A DNA stretch of 64,000 nucleotides from Geodermatophilus sp. TF02-6 (GTDB lineage Bacteria > Actinomycetota > Actinomycetes > Mycobacteriales > Geodermatophilaceae): positions 150,021 through 214,020 of the forward strand of contig NZ_QOHF01000006.1 of NCBI RefSeq assembly GCF_003319115.1, given 5' to 3'. The translations under genes and the position numbers were made by a program. The notes under the pieces were generated by a model, which made no database searches, was not told the origin of the DNA, and saw nothing but the letters and a program-made list of their open reading frames with translations. Position 1 is the stretch's first letter. Every line of letters begins with the position of its first letter. This document shows positions 35,105 through 42,618 of the stretch, one piece after another.

Positions 35105-35524
35105 GGTCCTCCCCCTGGTGCGGACGACGGTCGTCGGCCCGGCCCGCCGACGCCTCCCCGGTGTGGACGACGGCCGTCGGCGCGGTCCCGGTCGCATCGG
35201 CCCGGCCCGCCGCCGCCTTGAGGCCGGAACCGGGACCCGACCCCGACGAGGGATGCCCGGGGCCGTGTCCGGGGGTGCGCTGTCCGGTGGCGCGCTCACG
35301 ACGGATCGCCGTCCCGCCGACGGCACCGGCAGGCGGCTCGGTCGTGCGCCATCTGCTGGGCTCCCGTCAAGCCCCGCGCCCGCCGTGCCGAGAACTCCCG
35401 TGACGGGGCGCCGGTGTGCGACCCCACCCACGCGGGACGGCCGGTCCCGCTCAAGCGGAGCGCTCGGCTGCCGATACCAGAGGACAACAGCTCGCCTGCC
35501 GGTGGGCAGGCGCCAGGAGGACGC
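35105..35524. promoter_or_regulatory. Divergent gap upstream of the cheB operon
   Basis: This 420-bp region lies between the GGDEF-EAL gene and cheB. GTGCGGACGACGG/GTGTGGACGACGG and CGGCCCGGCCCGCCG are each repeated about 50 bp apart (35117-35212). The key feature is a sigma28/WhiG-like promoter at 35451-35477, with CAGGAGG as the cheB ribosome site. Short frames here have no recognisable similarity. Confidence 0.5.
35451..35477 (+). promoter_or_regulatory. Sigma28/WhiG-like promoter of the cheB operon
   Basis: TCAA, a 15-bp spacer and GCCGATAC match the consensus TAAA-N15-GCCGATAA recognised by FliA/WhiG-class sigma factors at 10 of 12 positions with the exact spacing. It lies 48 bp before cheB and would give a leader of about 40 nt. 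This is the expected sigma class for late motility and chemotaxis genes. Confidence 0.65.
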
Positions 35525-36643
35525 ATGGACCCGATCCGGGTGATGGTCGTCGACGACTCGGTGGTCGTCCGCAAGATCGTGACCGACGTCCTCTCGGAGG
35601 ACCCGGCGATCGAGGTGGTGGGCACCGCGATCAACGGCCGGATCGCGCTGGGCAAGCTGGCCCAGCTCGAGCCGGACCTGCTCACGATGGACATCGAGAT
35701 GCCGGAGATGAACGGCATCGAGGCGGTGCGGGCCATCCGGGCGGGAGTGGGCGGGTCGAGGCGCAGCCGCGTGCCGGTCATCATGTTCAGCACGCTCACC
35801 GAGCGGGGTGCGGCGGCGACCCTCGACGCGCTCTCCTCGGGCGCGAACGACTACGTGACCAAGCCGGCCAACGTGGGCAGCGTCGCCCAGTCGATGGAGA
35901 GCGTGCGCGCGCAACTCATCCCCAAGATCAAGGCCCTCACCGGCCGCCCGGCCGGCTCCGCCCGGGTCGCCGCACCCCCGCCCGCCCCCGTCCGCCCGCC
36001 GGCGCCCCGCTCCGGCGCGGTCAAGCAGCCCGCCGTCCTGGTCATCGGCTCCTCGACCGGCGGCCCGGAGGCCCTGGCCAAGGTGTTGCCGGTGCTGCCG
36101 GCGAGCCTGCCCGTGCCGGTCCTGCTGGTGCAGCACATGCCGCCGGTGTTCACCCGGCAGTTCGCCCAGCGGCTCGACCGGCTGTGCCCGTTGCGCGTGG
36201 TCGAGGCCGTCGACGGCACCCCGCTGGCGCCGGGCACGGTGCACCTGGCGCCGGGGGACCACCACTTGACCGTCCGCAGCACCGGCCGCGGGCTGCAGAC
36301 CGCCCTGGACCAGCGGCCGCCGGAGAACTTCTGCCGCCCCGCCGTCGACCCGCTGTTCCGCTCGGCTGTCGACGCCTACGACGGCGCCGTCCTCGGTGTG
36401 GTCCTCACCGGCATGGGCTCCGACGGCCGCATCGGCGCCGGCGCCGTCCGCGAGGCCGGCGGCGCCGTCGTCGTGCAGGACCAGGCGACGTCGGTGGTCT
36501 GGGGCATGCCCGGCGTGGTGGCCTCGGCCGGCCTGGCCGACGAGGTCCTCCCGCTGGAGCGGATCCCCGAGGCGATCTCCCGGCGGCTGGGCGCCGCCCG
36601 CGCCACCGCCTCCGTCCCGGCGACCGCGGGAGGCAGGCGATGA
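35525..36643 (+). CDS. cheB: Chemotaxis protein-glutamate methylesterase CheB
   Basis: The 372-residue protein joins a receiver domain (MVVDDSVVVRKIV, acceptor Asp in LLTMDIEMPEMNG, Lys in VTKPAN) to a methylesterase domain. The catalytic Ser is in GSSTGGPEAL, the His in VQHMPPVFT and the Asp in GMGSDG, so the enzyme appears intact. It removes methyl groups from receptors, resetting their activity when phosphorylated by CheA. A Pro/Ala-rich linker separates the domains. CAGGAGG precedes the ATG; its stop overlaps the cheR start by 4 bp. It is the first gene of a six-gene coupled operon. Confidence 0.95.
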   Translation: MDPIRVMVVDDSVVVRKIVTDVLSEDPAIEVVGTAINGRIALGKLAQLEPDLLTMDIEMPEMNGIEAVRAIRAGVGGSRRSRVPVIMFSTLTERGAAATLDALSSGANDYVTKPANVGSVAQSMESVRAQLIPKIKALTGRPAGSARVAAPPPAPVRPPAPRSGAVKQPAVLVIGSSTGGPEALAKVLPVLPASLPVPVLLVQHMPPVFTRQFAQRLDRLCPLRVVEAVDGTPLAPGTVHLAPGDHHLTVRSTGRGLQTALDQRPPENFCRPAVDPLFRSAVDAYDGAVLGVVLTGMGSDGRIGAGAVREAGGAVVVQDQATSVVWGMPGVVASAGLADEVLPLERIPEAISRRLGAARATASVPATAGGRR

Positions 36644-37464
36644 CCCTCACCGCGACCGGCTTCGACTGGGTCCGCCAGCTGGTGCACCGGGAGAGCGCGA
36701 TCGTGCTCACCCCGGGCAAGGAGTACCTGGTGGAGGCCCGGCTCTTGCCCATCGCCCGCCAGATGGGCCTGCCCGACGTCGGCCGGCTGGTCGACTCGGT
36801 GCGCAGCCGCCCCAGCCCCGAGTCCACCCGCAGGATCGTCGAGGCGCTCACCACCAACGAGACCTCGTGGTTCCGGGACGGCGACCCGTTCACCGCCCTG
36901 ACCTCGACGGTGCTGCCCGTGCTGCTGGCCGCCCGCGGCCCCGCCGAACGGCTGCAGATCTGGTCGGCGGCCTGCTCCAGCGGGCAGGAGCCGTACACGA
37001 TCGCGATGCTGCTGGAGGACGCCCTGCCCAACGCGGCGGCGCGCGTCTCGATCACCGCGACCGACATCTCCCGCGAGATGGTCGAGCGCACCCGCGCCGG
37101 CCGGTTCAGCCAGCTGGAGGTCAACCGCGGGCTGCCCGCGCCGATGCTGGTCCGGCACTTCACCCGGGCCGGCAGCGAGTGGGAGATCGCGCCCGCCCTG
37201 CGGCGGATGGTGACCGCCGGCGAGTGCAACCTGGCCGCGCCGTTCCCGCGGATGGGCCCGTTCGACGTGGTCTACCTGCGCAACGTCCTCATCTACTTCG
37301 ACCTGCCGACCAAGCAGGCGATCCTCCACCGGGTCCGCGCGCTGATGCGCCCCGACGGATGGCTGTTCCTCGGCGCCGCGGAGACGACCCTCGGCGTCGA
37401 CGACTCCTGGGAGCGGGTCGTCATCGGCCGCAGCTCCGCCTACCGCCCGCTGAAGGGGGCCTGA
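36640..37464 (+). CDS. cheR: Chemotaxis protein methyltransferase CheR
   Basis: The 274-residue enzyme adds methyl groups from S-adenosylmethionine to receptor glutamates, counteracting CheB. It has the small all-alpha N-terminal domain and the SAM domain, with TTNETSWFRD, IWSAACSSGQEPYTIAMLLED (SAM-binding motif I), ITATDISREMVERTRAGRF, DVVYLRNVLIYFD and the terminal LFLGAAETTLG. ATGA overlap with cheB indicates coupling. Both receptors encoded at 24-27.6 kb are plausible substrates. Confidence 0.95.
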   Translation: MTLTATGFDWVRQLVHRESAIVLTPGKEYLVEARLLPIARQMGLPDVGRLVDSVRSRPSPESTRRIVEALTTNETSWFRDGDPFTALTSTVLPVLLAARGPAERLQIWSAACSSGQEPYTIAMLLEDALPNAAARVSITATDISREMVERTRAGRFSQLEVNRGLPAPMLVRHFTRAGSEWEIAPALRRMVTAGECNLAAPFPRMGPFDVVYLRNVLIYFDLPTKQAILHRVRALMRPDGWLFLGAAETTLGVDDSWERVVIGRSSAYRPLKGA

Positions 37465-37465
37465 C

Positions 37466-37849
37466 GTGCGTGCACTGGTGATCGACGACTCACGCGCCAT
37501 GCGGCGCATCGTGAGCGGGACCCTGGAGGGCTTCGGCTACGAGACGCGCCAGGCCGGCCACGGCCAGGAGGCGCTCGACGTGCTGCACGAGGGCTGGGTG
37601 CCCGAGCTGTGCACGATCGACTGGAACATGCCGGTGATGGACGGGCTGGAGTTCGTCTCCGCCGTCCGCGCCAACCCCGCCTGGCGGGCGGTGACCCTGG
37701 TGATGGTCACCTCCGAGAGCGAGCACGGGCAGATCGTGCGCGCCCTCGCCGCCGGCGCGCACGAGTACGTCCTCAAGCCGTTCACCGCCGACGCACTCCA
37801 CGACAAGCTCGCGCTGCTCGGCCTGCTGCCGCAGGAGGTGGCGCGGTGA
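37466..37849 (+). CDS. cheY: CheY-like response regulator
   Basis: This is a single receiver domain of 127 residues. ALVIDDSRAMRRIV carries the acidic pair, TIDWNMPVMDG the acceptor Asp, VMVTSES the switch Thr, and YVLKPFT the invariant Lys. There is no output domain, as in CheY. It starts one base after the cheR stop with GTG and its stop overlaps the cheX start. A second CheY-like gene lies two genes downstream; one may act on the motor and the other as a phosphate sink, but which is which cannot be told from sequence. Confidence 0.9.
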   Translation: MRALVIDDSRAMRRIVSGTLEGFGYETRQAGHGQEALDVLHEGWVPELCTIDWNMPVMDGLEFVSAVRANPAWRAVTLVMVTSESEHGQIVRALAAGAHEYVLKPFTADALHDKLALLGLLPQEVAR

Positions 37850-38334
37850 GCGCGCCGGTCGTCACCGAGCTGCTCGACGAGGGCACCGTCGCGGAGATCG
37901 CCGAGCAGGCGTGGGCCGCGCTCGTCGGCGAGGAGGAGGTCCTCGTCCCCCTGCCGGGGGAGCCGCCCACCGACCCGGTCAGCTCCTGGGTCGAGGTCGT
38001 CGGCCCCTGGACCGGCGCCGTCGTCCTGACCTGCGGCCGGGACACCGCCGAGCAGCTGGCCCGCGCCCTGCTGGGCGAGCACGCCCCGGAGGTGGTCGAC
38101 GGCGAGGACGTCGTCGACGCGCTGGGCGAGCTGGCCAACGTGGTCGGCGGCAACGTCAAGGCCCTCCTCCCCGCACCGTCCGTCCTCGGCCTGCCCGAGG
38201 TCGGGGCCGCGCCGAGCCCCGGCTCGCCGGCCGACACCTGCCGCGTCGACCTCCTGTGGCGCGGCCAGCCGCTGACCATCTCCGTCCAGGGGTGCGCCCT
38301 GGACCTCACGGAAGAGAACGGAGTGTCCCTGTGA
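37846..38334 (+). CDS. cheX: CheX/CheC-type chemotaxis phosphatase
   Basis: The 162-residue protein has the CheC/CheX/FliY fold signature. Residues E95-L-A-N98 followed by GGN (LGELANVVGGNVKALLP) match the catalytic ExxN helix that inserts into phospho-CheY to speed its hydrolysis. The N-terminal part contains the expected beta strands (WTGAVVLTCG). Only one ExxN helix is present, as in CheX. It overlaps the upstream cheY by 4 bp and the downstream cheY by 4 bp, which strongly supports phospho-CheY as its substrate. Confidence 0.82.
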   Translation: MSAPVVTELLDEGTVAEIAEQAWAALVGEEEVLVPLPGEPPTDPVSSWVEVVGPWTGAVVLTCGRDTAEQLARALLGEHAPEVVDGEDVVDALGELANVVGGNVKALLPAPSVLGLPEVGAAPSPGSPADTCRVDLLWRGQPLTISVQGCALDLTEENGVSL

Positions 38335-38693
38335 AGATCCTGGTCGCCGACGACAGCCGCGTCATGCGGCAGATCGTCATCCGCACCCTGCGGCAGGCCG
38401 GTTACGACGACCACGACGTCGTCGAGGCCGAGGACGGCCGCGACGCCTACGACAAGGTCCACGCCGAGAAACCGGACCTGGTGCTGTCGGACTGGAACAT
38501 GCCGAACATGAGCGGGCTGGAGTGCCTGCAGGCGCTGCGCTCGGCCGGCTCCGGCGTCCCGTTCGGCTTCGTCACCTCCGAGGGCTCGGCGGAGATGCGG
38601 GAGAAGGCGGCGGACGCCGGCGCCCTGTTCCTCATCGCCAAGCCGTTCACCGAGGAGACCTTCCGGGACGCCCTCGACGGGGTGCTCTCGTGA
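38331..38693 (+). CDS. cheY: CheY-like response regulator (second)
   Basis: The 120-residue receiver domain has ILVADDSRVMRQIV, acceptor Asp in VLSDWNMPNMSG, FVTSEGS and the Lys in FLIAKPFTEE. The sequence DWNMP after the acceptor is shared with the other CheY of this operon. It starts with a GTG inside the cheX stop and ends inside the start of the next gene. With CheX between the two CheY genes, the set resembles systems where phosphate flow is split between two regulators. Confidence 0.9.
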   Translation: MKILVADDSRVMRQIVIRTLRQAGYDDHDVVEAEDGRDAYDKVHAEKPDLVLSDWNMPNMSGLECLQALRSAGSGVPFGFVTSEGSAEMREKAADAGALFLIAKPFTEETFRDALDGVLS

Positions 38694-39190
38694 CCGCGCC
38701 GCTGTCGGTCGCCCTGCCGGCGCCCAAGGACGTCCGGGACATGCTCACCGGCCTGGTGGGCAAGCCGGTCGGCGTGGCGCCCGGCGCGCCGGTCACCCCG
38801 ACCGACCGGTCGCCGGTCTCGGTGGCCGTGTACGTGTCGCCGTCCATGGACGTCAACGCGCTGTGCGTCATGGACCTGGGCCTGTCGGCCTACACCGGCG
38901 GCGCGCTGGCGCTGCTGCCCCTCGGTGGGGTGCAGGACGCCGTCGAGGAGGACGGCGAGCTGACCGCCATGCTCACCGAGGCCCTGCACGAGGTCGTCAA
39001 CGTGCTCTCCGCGCTGTTCAACGTGCCGGGTGCGCCGCACTCCAAGCTGCACGCGCTCTACGCCCCGGGCGAGGACCTGCCCGGCGACGTCGCCGGCATG
39101 CTGGCCGCCTTCAACCGGCTCGACCTGACCGTCGAGATCCCCGGTTACGGCAAGGGCGCCCTCTCGCTGGTGGTCCCCTCGGGGGCCTGA
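38690..39190 (+). CDS. Uncharacterised last gene of the che operon, possibly CheX-related
   Basis: The 166-residue protein does not match a family I can name. It begins LSVALPAPKDVRDMLTGLVGKPVGVAP, has beta-rich stretches (VSVAVYVSPSMDVNALCVMDLGLSAYTGGALALL) and a helix TEALHEVVNVLSALFN. That helix contains E101-V-V-N104 in the same spacing and context as the CheX catalytic ExxN of the neighbour (ALGELANVVGG against ALHEVVNVLSA), but lacks the following GN. It may be a divergent CheC/CheX-fold protein acting on CheY or a partner of CheX. Its GTG overlaps the cheY stop by 4 bp. Confidence 0.7.
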   Translation: MTAPLSVALPAPKDVRDMLTGLVGKPVGVAPGAPVTPTDRSPVSVAVYVSPSMDVNALCVMDLGLSAYTGGALALLPLGGVQDAVEEDGELTAMLTEALHEVVNVLSALFNVPGAPHSKLHALYAPGEDLPGDVAGMLAAFNRLDLTVEIPGYGKGALSLVVPSGA

Positions 39191-39244
39191 CCGCAGCTGC
39201 CCCGGGACGGCGCGGCACCGCCCCGCCGTCCCGGGCGCACTCCA

Positions 39245-39284
39245 CGACGACGGCCCCGGGGCACCCACCCCGGGGCCGTCGTCG
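39245..39284 (+). terminator. Terminator of the cheB operon
   Basis: CGACGACGGCCCCGGGG pairs perfectly with its complement across a six-base loop, about 55 bp after the last che gene and before the TerC riboswitch. A weaker GGGACGGCG/CGCCGTCCC pair precedes it. Confidence 0.75.
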
Positions 39285-39361
39285 CACTCCGCCAGGTCCT
39301 GTCCGCCGGGGTCCCCCGTGCGGGGCTGGCGCGGATGGGTGAACTCTGCTTCACTGGTCCT

Positions 39362-39480
39362 CGCAGGAGGGGAGTATCCCTCGGCGCTCCGCCGTCAGTA
39401 CGGCCCTCGGGCCCGGCGGGGCGGGCCCGTCCCGGGCCGGGAGAGACCTCCGGTTGGTGAGCGCTGACCGGGAGGTCCTT
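39362..39480 (+). promoter_or_regulatory. Manganese (yybP-ykoY type) riboswitch of the TerC gene
   Basis: The leader shows the conserved elements of the yybP-ykoY RNA in order. GGAGGGGAGTA is at 39366-39376, a GTCAGTACGG loop at 39394-39403, a long GC helix of variable length follows, and GAGAGACCTCC closes the first helix at 39441-39451. The 3' strand GACCTCCGGT can alternatively pair with ACCGGGAGGTCC, which contains the ribosome site (GGGAGG, 39470-39475) 7 nt before the ATG. Manganese binding would therefore be expected to free the ribosome site and switch translation on. Confidence 0.75.
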
Positions 39481-39482
39481 CG

Positions 39483-40517
39483 ATGGGTGTGCCGCTGTGG
39501 GTGTGGGTGGCCGTCCTGGCCGCCGTCCTGGCCATGCTGGCCGTCGACCTCGTCGCGCACCGGCGTGCGCACGTCATCGGGGTCCGCGAGGCCGCCGCGT
39601 GGTCGGCGGTGTGGGTCGCGCTCGGGGTGGGGTTCGGGGCGCTGGTGTGGTGGCGGTGGGGCGCCGAGTTCGGCCAGCAGTACTTCGCCGGCTACCTGAT
39701 CGAGAAGTCCCTGGCCGTGGACAACGTCTTCGTCTGGGCGATCGTCTTCGGCTACTTCGCCGTCCCCCGGGAGTACCAGCACCGCGTGCTCTTCCTCGGC
39801 GTGCTGGGGGCGCTGGTCTTCCGGGGGGCGTTCATCGCCGCCGGATCGGTGCTCATCGCCAGCTTCTCCTGGGTGCTGTACCTGTTCGCGGCGTTCCTGC
39901 TGTGGACCGGCTACCGCATGCTGCGCCAGCGCGACGAGCACCTGGACCCGGAGCGCTCCCGGGTGCTGCGGCTCTTCCGGCGCTGGGTGCCCATGACCGA
40001 CGCCTACCACGGGCAGCGCCTGCTGGTCCGCCGGGGCGGGACGCTGCTGGCGACACCCCTGCTGGCGGTGCTGGTGCTGGTCGAGGTCACCGACGTCGTC
40101 TTCGCCGTCGACTCGATCCCAGCCGTCTTCGCGGTCACCGACGAGCCGTTCCTCGTCTTCACCGCCAACGCCTTCGCCATCCTCGGCCTGCGGGCGATGT
40201 ACTTCCTGCTCGCCGACCTGATCCACCGCTTCGTGTACCTCAAGGCCGGCTTGGCACTGGTCCTGGTGTGGGTCGGGGTCAAGATGCTGCTCAAGGTCGA
40301 CGTGCTCCACGTGCCGACTCCGCTGTCGCTGGCCGTGGTCACCACCATCATCGCCGTCTCCATCGGCGCCAGCCTGCGCGCCACCCGGGGTCAGGGCCGA
40401 CGGCCGCCAGCGCGCCCGGAGGCGCCGCCGTTCCGGATCGCCTCGGCCGAGGAGATGGCCGCGGTCGAGCCCCTCTGGCGCCGGCGGCCGCTCCCGTCCC
40501 GACGGAGGACGCCGTGA
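39483..40517 (+). CDS. TerC/Alx-family membrane protein (probable manganese exporter)
   Basis: The 344-residue integral membrane protein of the TerC family has about nine TM helices. The acidic, metal-lining motifs are visible in IEKSLAVDNVFVWAIVF and VEVTDVVFAVDSIPAVFAVT, with FTANAFAILGLRAMYFLLADL after them. Alx/TerC proteins are linked to manganese export and to metallation of secreted proteins. The upstream manganese-riboswitch-like leader supports this role. The C-terminal 50 residues are polar and disordered. Its stop overlaps a baeRF3 gene by 4 bp. Confidence 0.92.
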   Translation: MGVPLWVWVAVLAAVLAMLAVDLVAHRRAHVIGVREAAAWSAVWVALGVGFGALVWWRWGAEFGQQYFAGYLIEKSLAVDNVFVWAIVFGYFAVPREYQHRVLFLGVLGALVFRGAFIAAGSVLIASFSWVLYLFAAFLLWTGYRMLRQRDEHLDPERSRVLRLFRRWVPMTDAYHGQRLLVRRGGTLLATPLLAVLVLVEVTDVVFAVDSIPAVFAVTDEPFLVFTANAFAILGLRAMYFLLADLIHRFVYLKAGLALVLVWVGVKMLLKVDVLHVPTPLSLAVVTTIIAVSIGASLRATRGQGRRPPARPEAPPFRIASAEEMAAVEPLWRRRPLPSRRRTP

Positions 40518-41614
40518 CCGGTACCGGTGGCGGTGTCGCGCCGACCTCGCTGAGCGCCGAGACGGTGGTGCTGCTGCAGTCGATCCGCGGGTACCCGGCG
40601 GTGTCGCTGCTGCTGAGCACCACTGCGCGGCCGGTCATGACGACCGCCGACGCGCTCGCCCTGCGCCGGCTCCTCGCCCAGGCCGGGCACCGGCTGCGCG
40701 GCGAGGAGCTCGAGGACGTCGACGAGCTCCTCGCCGCGTTGCAGACCCACGTCGCCGCGGCGACGGCCGCCGCGACCAGCCAGGCCATCGCCATCTACGC
40801 CCGCTCCGGCTTCGCCATGACCGTGCGGCTGCCCACGCCCGTGCACGACCGGGTGGTCGTCGACCCGACGTTCGCCACCCGCGACCTCGTCTCCGCGCTG
40901 CACCAGACCCCGCGCCACGTCGTGCTGCTGCTGAGCAGCCGCGAGGCGCGGCTCTTCGAGGGCGTCGCCGACACGTTGCGGCCCGCCCCGCGCTCGCCGT
41001 TCCCCCTGCGCAACGAGCGGGAACGGGGGCCGGATCCGTCGCGGCCCAGGCTCGAGGAGACCGACACGGCCGCGTTCCTCACGTCGGTCGACCGCGCGCT
41101 CGGCACCCACCTGCGGCTGCACCCCGCCCCCCTCGTCCTCGCGGGGGCCGAGCAGGCGGTGGCCGCCTTCACCCGGCTGTCGCAGAACCTCTCGCGCCTC
41201 GCCGGGACCGTCCCGGCGCTCGCCACCACACCGCTGCCCGAGCTCGTCGAACGGATCCGGCCGGTGCTCACCCGCTACCTGCGCTCCCGCCAGCGGGAAG
41301 CGCTCGACCTGCTCGACCGCCGCGCCGGAGGGCAGCGGGTGGTCTCGGGCATGAGCTCGGCCTGGCTGGCGGCCCGCCACGAGCGCCCCGAGATGCTCGC
41401 CGTGGAGCACGGGCTCTTCTACCCGGCCCGCCTCAGCGGCGACGGCGACCTGCTCCTGCCGGCCTGGGACGTCGAGCACCCCGACGTCATCGACGACGCC
41501 GTGGACGAGCTCATCGAGCTCGTCCTCGACCGGGGTGGGTGGGTCGCACTGGTGGACGACGGCGCCCTCGCCGAGCACGAGGGTGTGGCCCTGACCCTGC
41601 GGGCGGGACACTGA
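40514..41614 (+). CDS. Bacterial archaeo-eukaryotic release factor-like protein, baeRF3 type
   Basis: The 366-residue protein resembles the bacterial branch of the eRF1/aRF1 superfamily (baeRF3). IRGYPAVSLLLSTTARPVMT opens the family domain, HVVLLLSSREARLFEG occupies the place of the central release-factor domain, and LVLAGAEQAVAAFTRLSQ and MLAVEHGLFYPARL follow. Members are predicted to act on the ribosome or as nucleases under stress; direct biochemistry is scarce. It starts with GTG inside the TerC stop, so the membrane protein and this factor are made together under the riboswitch leader. Confidence 0.75.
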   Translation: MTGTGGGVAPTSLSAETVVLLQSIRGYPAVSLLLSTTARPVMTTADALALRRLLAQAGHRLRGEELEDVDELLAALQTHVAAATAAATSQAIAIYARSGFAMTVRLPTPVHDRVVVDPTFATRDLVSALHQTPRHVVLLLSSREARLFEGVADTLRPAPRSPFPLRNERERGPDPSRPRLEETDTAAFLTSVDRALGTHLRLHPAPLVLAGAEQAVAAFTRLSQNLSRLAGTVPALATTPLPELVERIRPVLTRYLRSRQREALDLLDRRAGGQRVVSGMSSAWLAARHERPEMLAVEHGLFYPARLSGDGDLLLPAWDVEHPDVIDDAVDELIELVLDRGGWVALVDDGALAEHEGVALTLRAGH

Positions 41615-41618
41615 CCCC

Positions 41619-42152
41619 GTGACGGACGACCGTTCCGGCGACCGCCCGGCCCGCGGACGCGACGACCCCGACCCGGCCGCGCTCCCGCGGGAGGAGGTCG
41701 CGGTCCCGGGCACCGGGCGTGCCGGCGCCACGACCGGCGGCCGAGCACACCCCCCACCTGCCGCACCCGGCCCCGTCCGGCCGTCGTGGACGTTCCTGAC
41801 CAACCACGGTCACGTGCTGCTGACGGTGGCCCGGGACCCCGACGTCCGGGTGAACGACGTGGCCGACCGCGTGGGCATCACGCCCCGCGCCGCGCTGCTG
41901 ATCCTGCGCGACCTCGAGGACGCCGGCTACCTGCGGCGCGAGCGGGTGGGCCGGCGGACGCACTACACGATCGAGGCGCACCGGCCCTTCCGGCACCCGA
42001 CCACGGCCTCGCACGAGGTCGACGACCTGCTGGCCATCTTCACCGACGGCGAGCGGGCCGCAGGCGGAGCCCCCCGCACCGCCGCGGCGCAGCCGGACTC
42101 CTCGCCGCTGACCGACGTCGACGGGGCCGCGGTCAGCGCCCGGACCTGGTGA
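41619..42152 (+). CDS. Winged-helix transcription regulator
   Basis: The 177-residue protein has a disordered, Pro/Gly-rich first 55 residues and then a winged-helix domain. NHGHVLLTVARDPDVRVNDVADRVGITPRAALLILRDLEDAGYLRRERVGRRTHYTIE can be read as three helices and a beta wing. It most resembles ArsR/MarR-like regulators of actinomycetes. It starts five bases after the baeRF3 stop and should be the third gene of the TerC transcript. The C-terminus overlaps the convergent VOC gene by 20 bp. Confidence 0.82.
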   Translation: MTDDRSGDRPARGRDDPDPAALPREEVAVPGTGRAGATTGGRAHPPPAAPGPVRPSWTFLTNHGHVLLTVARDPDVRVNDVADRVGITPRAALLILRDLEDAGYLRRERVGRRTHYTIEAHRPFRHPTTASHEVDDLLAIFTDGERAAGGAPRTAAAQPDSSPLTDVDGAAVSARTW

Positions 42153-42576
42153 TGGCCTCGGGTGTCACCGGGGTGAAGTAGTTGACGAGGGTGCCGTCCG
42201 GATCCCGGAACAGCAGCGAGCGGTTGCCCCAGGGCATGGTCGTCGGCTCGTTGACCAGAGACCCGCAGACGTCGCCCAGGACGTCCCGGAGCCGGGTGTA
42301 CTCGGCGTCGACGTCGTCGACGAGGAACTCGACGATCGCGGTGTGGTTGTCCGCGGGGCGGGCCGAGCCCGCGCCGAACAGCGCCACCGTGCGCGTGCTG
42401 CCGATGGCCAAGGTGGCGGCCGGCGTCCGCAGCTCGGCGAAGTCCGGCGTCGACCACCGCGCCGGCGTTGCGGTGACCTGCTCGTAGAAGGTGACCAGGC
42501 GGGACACGTCGTCGGTGATCAACCGGATCGACACGAGGGTGGGGGAGTGGTCCGCGGTGGGCGGGGTCTGCGTCAT
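42133..42576 (-). CDS. VOC-family (glyoxalase-like) protein
   Basis: The 147-residue protein is a single vicinal-oxygen-chelate unit: VSIRLITDDVSRLVTFYEQVT at the N-terminus and the paired beta-alpha-beta block HTAIVEFLVDDVDAEYTRL, ending FRDPDGTLVNYFTPVTPE, the usual VOC closing motif. Members include antibiotic-resistance binding proteins and dioxygenases; no function can be assigned. TAGCGT lies 7 nt before the ATG, indicating a leaderless transcript. It is divergent from a WYL-domain regulator gene with only 42 bp between starts, a common regulator-target arrangement. Confidence 0.88.
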   Translation of the reverse strand: MTQTPPTADHSPTLVSIRLITDDVSRLVTFYEQVTATPARWSTPDFAELRTPAATLAIGSTRTVALFGAGSARPADNHTAIVEFLVDDVDAEYTRLRDVLGDVCGSLVNEPTTMPWGNRSLLFRDPDGTLVNYFTPVTPEAITRSGR

Positions 42577-42618
42577 GACCGGCACGCTAGGGACGAAGCC
42601 GGTCAGATCCCGCCCGGT

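Noticed and set aside
35161..35403. 80-codon forward frame between the GGDEF-EAL gene and cheB
   Set aside because: It lacks a ribosome site and domain, is Pro/Arg-rich, and overlaps short repeats in a promoter region.
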